From Prunella strophiata (Eukaryota; Chordata; Aves; Passeriformes; Prunellidae): DNA of 64,000 bases. The position numbers and the translations under genes are program-made. The notes beneath the pieces were generated by a model, which saw only the letters and a list, made by a program, of their open reading frames with translations, ran no database searches and had not been told where the DNA came from. The DNA lies in the NCBI GenBank assembly GCA_036583965.1, contig JAZBQD010000025.1, positions 13,289,145-13,353,144 on the forward strand. Reading direction: 5' to 3'. Below, piece after piece: positions 62,401 through 64,000 of the stretch; the stretch's first letter is position 1; each line of letters starts with the position of its first letter.

Positions 62401-64000
62401 TCCCTGCTCATTGCTAAAGCCAAACGAGGCACTTGACAACACATTTCTGTGGTTGTGGATTTTGCTGTGAAAACAAGACCAAAAATCCCCTGGAAAGCCA
62501 AGGGGTGGAATAAAAGGGAGAACAAACAATATCCCAGGCCAGTTTGGTTTAGAAAGACCTGATTTTCCCACGGTCTATTTTTTAGAAAAGTGCTGTCACA
62601 GGATTTCCTTCAGGGCACTTCAGCTGCTGAGTGGGAGGTATTTAAAGGACTTCGAGCTGCTGGCTCTCTGAAATCACCCCATCAGTTCCTATTTACAGCT
62701 GTACCAAGGCAAAGGTGCGCCCAAAAAGGAGATTGTTGCCACTCACAAAGTGCATCCCTATGGAGGTGGCTGCTGCAGTCTCAATTTCCGTGCCAATGTC
62801 TTCAATGAAGGGATACTCGTTTTGGTCATGGACCATGATCTTGGCTCCTGTGGATGTCACCAGGAAGGGGTTGTAGTCTGCTTCGTCGATGTACAGAACA
62901 ACCTGCAATCCTGAACCACAGAGACAAGGCAGGAAGTTACACCAGGAGCTAGAGCCACGTTTTCTGGTCAGGGAGGGCAGCACGGTTTTTCATGTTATCT
63001 GGCCTTAAGGAGAACTGTAACAGCCAAGCACAGCCTCTGCCCAGCCAGACCAAGACACCTGCAGCCAGTAACATCCCTTGGTGGTACTGAGTACAGCAAA
63101 CAAATAACATCTGCTGAGAACTTGGCTGGAACTCACTTAAAAAAGTTATATAACTGGGCAGCAGTAATTTCAGCTGGAAAACATTAGTGATGCAATGATA
63201 TTATCTGTATTCTCAGGCAAGAGCTTGCACTAGTTCAAACAGGCATTTCCCCAATCAGCCTGTACATCTACAGCCAACACATCGCTCACGCTCCAGCAGG
63301 ATCCAGTTTGCTGAACCACTTGTTATCAAACAGTTCCTCTGCAAACCACCCTGGAAAGCCACACGTGTGCAAGGGGCCCTGGAACAGCCCAGGTGTGCAT
63401 GGGGCACTGGAACAGCCCAGGTGTGCACGGGGCCCTGGAACTGCCCAGGTGTGCAGGGACACTCACTCACCGTACTCGCTGCCGCCCGTGGAGGTGCTCA
63501 GGATGGTCCCGCTCTCGCCGCTGTTGAAGGTGTAGCAGTTGCCGTGGAGGGGGTGATGGAAACGAGTGAAGTGCCTGGAAGAAATCAAATATTGTTCATA
63601 TATCATGGCATATCATGACATTGTAGTTCTGTCTGTGGGAGAAAGGCAGCACATTTGGACTTTGGTTTTGACGGAGACAGACCGGGACTGCATGGGGGGT
63701 TTATTACTTCTTTTCAAGAAGTTTATTTTACTGAAGGGTGTGGGTCTCTTTCTGAGTAACTTGAAACTACATGGCAGTATGATCTAGTTTAATGTTTCAG
63801 GAGATGGAAACTCGAGGAAGTTTTAATGTGGGAATGGGGGTTAATAGCATGGGGAGGTAGATTCACAGAACTAGCAGTGGCTCCTGCTGGAATTCAGCAA
63901 ATACTAAATATTCCATCCCTACGTATTATGGACTTGGAAATAAGCTGTTAAAGTGGCAGGAATTTTCTATGCACTGACCTTTTGTCACAAGATAGGCCAT
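56446..64000 (-). CDS. SCNN1G: SCNN1G, epithelial sodium channel gamma subunit (5' exons outside window)
   Basis: Gamma subunit of ENaC, partner of the neighbouring beta subunit. Ten coding exons in transcript order: 64000-63979 (partial), 63574-63471, 62910-62747, 60001-59903, 58731-58614, 58125-58047, 57968-57911, 57568-57507, 57311-57236, 56832-56446. All phases join. Visible marks: GLSCDK leading to HFTRFHHPLHGNCYTF; GLQVVLYIDEADYNPFLV; the GTEIETAAATSIGMHF block; the Cys motifs ICLHSCFQ and CGCAQYAQPLP; WMYCYY-type reading across an exon joint; and TM2 with the gamma SCS selectivity triplet (LWMSCSVVCVIE). The cytoplasmic tail ends with an intact PY motif (PPPNYSTL) for Nedd4-type ubiquitin ligases, and stops at 56446-56448. 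The N-terminus, TM1 and the protease-cleaved part of the loop lie right of the window. The exon of 58614 uses a weaker but valid GTTAGT donor. Confidence 0.95.
58496..58566. repeat. two copies of a 38-bp repeat
   Basis: Copies starting at 58496 and 58534 (TGTGACAGGGACACTGGGGG and following) lie in an SCNN1G intron, about 50 bases from the donor at 58613. Confidence 0.8.
63365..63456. repeat. 28-bp tandem repeat, three copies and a partial
   Basis: Unit starts at 63365, 63393, 63421 and 63449, each opening GTGTGCA and containing CTGGAACAGCCCAG or a close variant. It ends about 15 bases from the SCNN1G splice donor at 63470. Confidence 0.85.

Overview
The window is vertebrate nuclear DNA, most likely from a songbird. 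It has intron-exon genes with canonical GT/AG splice sites, many 3' ends of the avian LINE CR1, and one tRNA-derived SINE whose tail matches CR1 (like TguSINE1 of zebra finch). The gene order is the conserved block known in human as SCNN1G-SCNN1B-COG7-GGA2-EARS2 (16p12), read here from the other end. I recognised products from remembered family sequences; no database search was run.

Layout. 1-2.8 kb: last five coding exons of EARS2 (+), the mitochondrial glutamyl-tRNA synthetase, ending at a poly(A) signal at 2814. 3.2-13.9 kb: complete GGA2 (+), a clathrin adaptor of the trans-Golgi network, 17 coding exons, 618 codons. 14.1-16.5 kb: a nearly perfect array of about 80 copies of a GC-rich 30-bp unit, between the GGA2 stop and the COG7 promoter. 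16.8-31.0 kb: complete COG7 (+), a subunit of the Golgi tethering complex COG, 17 exons, 769 residues. Its last codons and stop form the first copy of a 52-bp tandem repeat. 31.4-34.0 kb: convergent intergenic gap. 34.2-43.4 kb: SCNN1B (-), the beta subunit of the epithelial sodium channel (12 coding exons), with a likely non-coding first exon in a CpG-rich promoter near 47.5 kb. 47.7-55.1 kb: gene-free spacer with CR1 pieces and a CT-rich repeat. 55.1-64 kb: the 3' ten coding exons of SCNN1G (-), the gamma subunit, running off the right edge.

The genes form two functional groups. GGA2 and COG7 both act in Golgi trafficking; SCNN1B and SCNN1G are tandem paralogues whose products assemble with the alpha subunit (encoded elsewhere) into one channel. 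EARS2 is an unrelated mitochondrial translation enzyme. Summed exon lengths keep one open frame in GGA2 and COG7, and in EARS2 and SCNN1G as far as they lie in the window. SCNN1B is one base out of frame in its last exon, just before the conserved PY-motif tail.

I see no bacterial-type system, CRISPR array, viral gene or new enzyme. The unusual features are the 30-bp array and its likely seed in the GGA2 3' sequence, the SCNN1B frame break, an Asn-glycosylation-rich expansion in the SCNN1B extracellular loop, and the repeat grown from the COG7 stop codon.
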